DNA of 64,000 nucleotides from Cedecea neteri. GTDB taxonomy: Bacteria; Pseudomonadota; Gammaproteobacteria; Enterobacterales; Enterobacteriaceae. Position 1 is the first letter of the stretch; every line of letters begins with the position of its first letter. The stretch spans positions 558,001 to 622,000 of the forward strand of contig NZ_CP009459.1 in assembly GCF_000758325.1 (NCBI RefSeq), in the 5' to 3' direction. The notes below the pieces were generated by a model that worked only from the letters and a program-made list of their open reading frames with translations, did not search any database and was not told the DNA's origin. The translations under genes were made by a program, and so were the position numbers. This document shows positions 62,389 through 64,000 of the stretch, in pieces.

Positions 62389-63321
62389 TTACGAAAGAAC
62401 TGAGAGATCCCACGGCGTACCCAGCGCTGAACCCTGCGCCCCATGCGCCAGCAAATACTTGTCAATATCCACCATCGCGGCCCAGCGGTTCTCACACCAT
62501 AAAGGGGCAAGCAAGGTTGGACGCCGGGCATTAGCAGAAATGCGATGGAACACGACATCAAGTGGCGTATGGCGAATCATTTCCCCCGCGGTGACGACAT
62601 ACTCATCCAGCCCGATCCCCTCAAGGCGTCCGGCTCGCCAGCTTTTGGCCATAATGCTACCGTCAACGATATGCAAAGGGTGCAGCTTCAGGCCGTCCAC
62701 ACCGGTTTCAATCACTTTTTCCAGCGTGTCCATACATTGCTGCTGGCCTTCACCCGGTAAACCGACAATCAGATGGCTGCAAACCTTCAACCCCCTCGCC
62801 CGGGCCCGGCGGGTTGTTTCCTGATAACAGGCAAAATCGTGCCCACGGTTGATGCGGTGCAGGGTTTTGTCATTCGCCGTCTGTAACCCCAGCTCCAGCC
62901 ATACCTCATAGCCCTGCGCGTGATAATCGCTTAGCAAGTCCAGCACGCTGTCGGGCACGCAGTCAGGCCGGGTACCAACGCACAGCCCCACTATGCTGCT
63001 CTGGCTCACCGCCTGCTGGTACATCGACCGCAACACCTGCACTTCAGCCCAGGTGCTGGTATAGGCCTGGAAATAGGCCAGATAACGCTGAGCGCGGTTC
63101 ACCCGACTGGCCTGGTGTGCGAGCTGCTCAGCGATGGAATTGTGCTGCTGGGCTTCGTCAGCGAAAGAGGCCACATTGCAAAAAGTACAGCCGCCTCTCC
63201 CGATGGTGCCGTCGCGATTGGGGCAGCTGAAACCACCATGCAGCGTGAGTTTATGGACTTTTTGCCCATAGCGCCGAGAGAGATCGCCGCCAAACATATT
63301 GACTAATTTCTGTAACTGCAT
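62389..63321 (-). CDS. yhcC: Radical SAM protein YhcC
   Basis: A 310-residue radical-SAM protein (TIGR01212 type). It begins MQLQKLVNMFGGDLSRRYGQ; the cluster cysteines appear in FSCPNRDGTIGRGGCTFCNVASF (C-x14-C-x2-C spacing). SAM and substrate segments follow (VWLELGLQTANDKTLHRINRGHD, LKVCSHLIVGLPGEG). It resembles Elp3-like radical-SAM enzymes without the acetyltransferase part; the substrate is unknown. I use the ATG at 63321; an upstream extension of 18 codons is unsupported. It is divergent from gltB, as in E. coli. Confidence 0.94.
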   Translation of the reverse strand: MQLQKLVNMFGGDLSRRYGQKVHKLTLHGGFSCPNRDGTIGRGGCTFCNVASFADEAQQHNSIAEQLAHQASRVNRAQRYLAYFQAYTSTWAEVQVLRSMYQQAVSQSSIVGLCVGTRPDCVPDSVLDLLSDYHAQGYEVWLELGLQTANDKTLHRINRGHDFACYQETTRRARARGLKVCSHLIVGLPGEGQQQCMDTLEKVIETGVDGLKLHPLHIVDGSIMAKSWRAGRLEGIGLDEYVVTAGEMIRHTPLDVVFHRISANARRPTLLAPLWCENRWAAMVDIDKYLLAHGAQGSALGTPWDLSVLS

Positions 63322-63913
63322 AATCTGATGGGCCGTCCCGAAAAAGGGGCCTAGCCTGCCATTTTCTTCTCGCACCGGCGATGACCTGGATCAATCGCTT
63401 CGGCGCAGCCTTACCTATTGCATGTAAAGTCAAAATAAGTGCAACTCTATTCACATTGTGCTTGATTACTTTTCCTTATGACGCTGCCCTTTATTTAAAG
63501 AATATGACGAACGGTGAAAAACAGTGTCATGCTGCACTCCATGGGGGTTAAGTAGCATATCATGCTGGCAATATCATTCATGCCAGCATGGTCTGGAGTT
63601 TCATGGCCTTTCGGATAGTGAGGACGATCACATAACACTCGACGCTCATCGTCGTACCTCCATAGTCAAAAAAGCATAAAAAACCATTATATTCATAGCA
63701 TTAACTCACTCTTAGTACGATTCCGTATAAATAAGAATGCCATTTGACCTGTGTGCTCTTTCCCGATAAGTTGGAAATCCGCTGGAAGCTTTCTGGATGG
63801 GTTCTGTGCCCATCATATTTATGCAGTAATTGAGATTCCCTCTAAAGCAAGTCCTCAACACTTGTGACACCGGATGCGTTGGACATTAAGAGGGCGACAC
63901 GCGAGGCAAGCGT
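63322..63913. promoter_or_regulatory. Divergent yhcC/gltB control region without a gene
   Basis: These 592 bases hold no convincing protein gene; short frames on both strands have no ribosome sites or family features. Contents: the yhcC promoter side (63322-63480), a perfect 10-bp inverted repeat at 63561-63590, an A/T-rich stretch (63660-63740), and a possible promoter TTGACC (63744) with TAAGTT 17 bp on. A GATGGG/CCCATC stem sits at 63796-63814. In E. coli this region binds Lrp, IHF and other regulators of gltBDF; I did not identify their sites with confidence. Confidence 0.6.
63561..63590. promoter_or_regulatory. Perfect 10-bp inverted repeat in the gltB upstream region
   Basis: CATGCTGGCA at 63561-63570 and TGCCAGCATG at 63581-63590 are exact reverse complements with a 10-base spacer (ATATCATTCA). 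It has no T-run and is far from any gene end, so an operator or DNA structural site is more likely than a terminator. Confidence 0.6.
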
Positions 63914-63979
63914 ATGATGCGCAAACCCCGTCGCCATGCCCTTGCTGCGTCCACGCGCAAACGGTTGGGAGTAACGTAG
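63914..63979 (+). CDS. Small basic leader peptide upstream of gltB
   Basis: A 21-codon frame, MMRKPRRHALAASTRKRLGV then T and TAG, rich in Arg and Lys. It resembles, in its first ten residues, the segment MTRKPRRHAL that preceded glutamate synthase in older E. coli gltB annotations, as I recall them. Here the frame stops before gltB, so it cannot be an N-terminal extension; it would be a separate leader peptide. An AGGCAAG lies 6 bases before the first ATG. Translation and function are unproven. Confidence 0.55.
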   Translation: MMRKPRRHALAASTRKRLGVT

Positions 63980-63984
63980 AGCCT

Positions 63985-63991
63985 GGGGAGG
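63985..63991 (+). promoter_or_regulatory. Ribosome binding site for gltB, whose start lies beyond the edge
   Basis: GGGGAGG ends 9 bases before the window's right edge. With the conserved yhcC-gltB order, the start of glutamate synthase large subunit is expected at or just past base 64000, about 20 bases after the leader peptide stop. Confidence 0.6.
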
Positions 63992-64000
63992 TTCACTGAT

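Overview
This is a chromosomal window from a member of the Enterobacteriaceae. Most of it matches, gene for gene, the Escherichia coli 69-72 min region (yraQ to gltB), with family-typical protein lengths throughout. It is not E. coli or Salmonella: the treC-nrdDG block (96 min in E. coli) sits directly beside yraQ, pmrA-pmrB lies behind dacB, and a glycerate-type module stands where E. coli has yrbL. I cannot name the genus from sequence alone. I see no prophage, insertion sequence or CRISPR array.

Layout. 1-6.3 kb: end of treC; a palindromic repeat element; a quinone-reductase-like gene divergent from a LysR regulator; anaerobic ribonucleotide reductase nrdD and nrdG, separated by a second repeat element with the same outer arms; then an HxlR regulator divergent from a second quinone-reductase-like gene. 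6.3-14.5 kb: yraQ, yraR, yhbP, yhbQ, yhbS, ubiT/ubiU/ubiV (O2-independent ubiquinone synthesis), yhbW and mtr. 14.5-27.5 kb, minus strand: the RNA and translation block deaD-yrbN, nlpI, pnp, rpsO, truB, rbfA, infB, nusA, rimP, initiator tRNA, tRNA-Leu(GAG), secG. 27.5-41.6 kb: glmM, folP, ftsH, rlmE (minus), yhbY, greA with its GraL leader RNA, dacB-pmrA-pmrB, obgE-yhbE, rpmA-rplU, ispB, sfsB. 41.6-54.6 kb: murA, ibaG and mlaFEDCB on minus, then yrbG-kdsD-kdsC-lptC-lptA-lptB-rpoN-hpf-ptsN-rapZ-npr on plus. 54.6-58.3 kb: glycerate kinase, GntP-family permease and CdaR-type regulator. 58.3-64 kb: mtgA, elbB, the ArcZ small RNA, arcB, yhcC, and the leader of gltB, whose start lies just beyond the right edge.

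The genes form coherent groups: envelope building and lipid transport (glmM, murA, mla, lpt, kds, dacB, mtgA, pmrAB), RNA and ribosome maturation, and response to low oxygen (nrdDG, ubiTUV, arcB/ArcZ). The least ordinary parts are the accessory first 6 kb, the dacB-pmrAB linkage, the 54.6-58.3 kb module, and a small basic leader peptide ahead of gltB. I did not find a large new system such as a defence island; the novelty is in small RNAs, leaders, repeats and local rearrangements.
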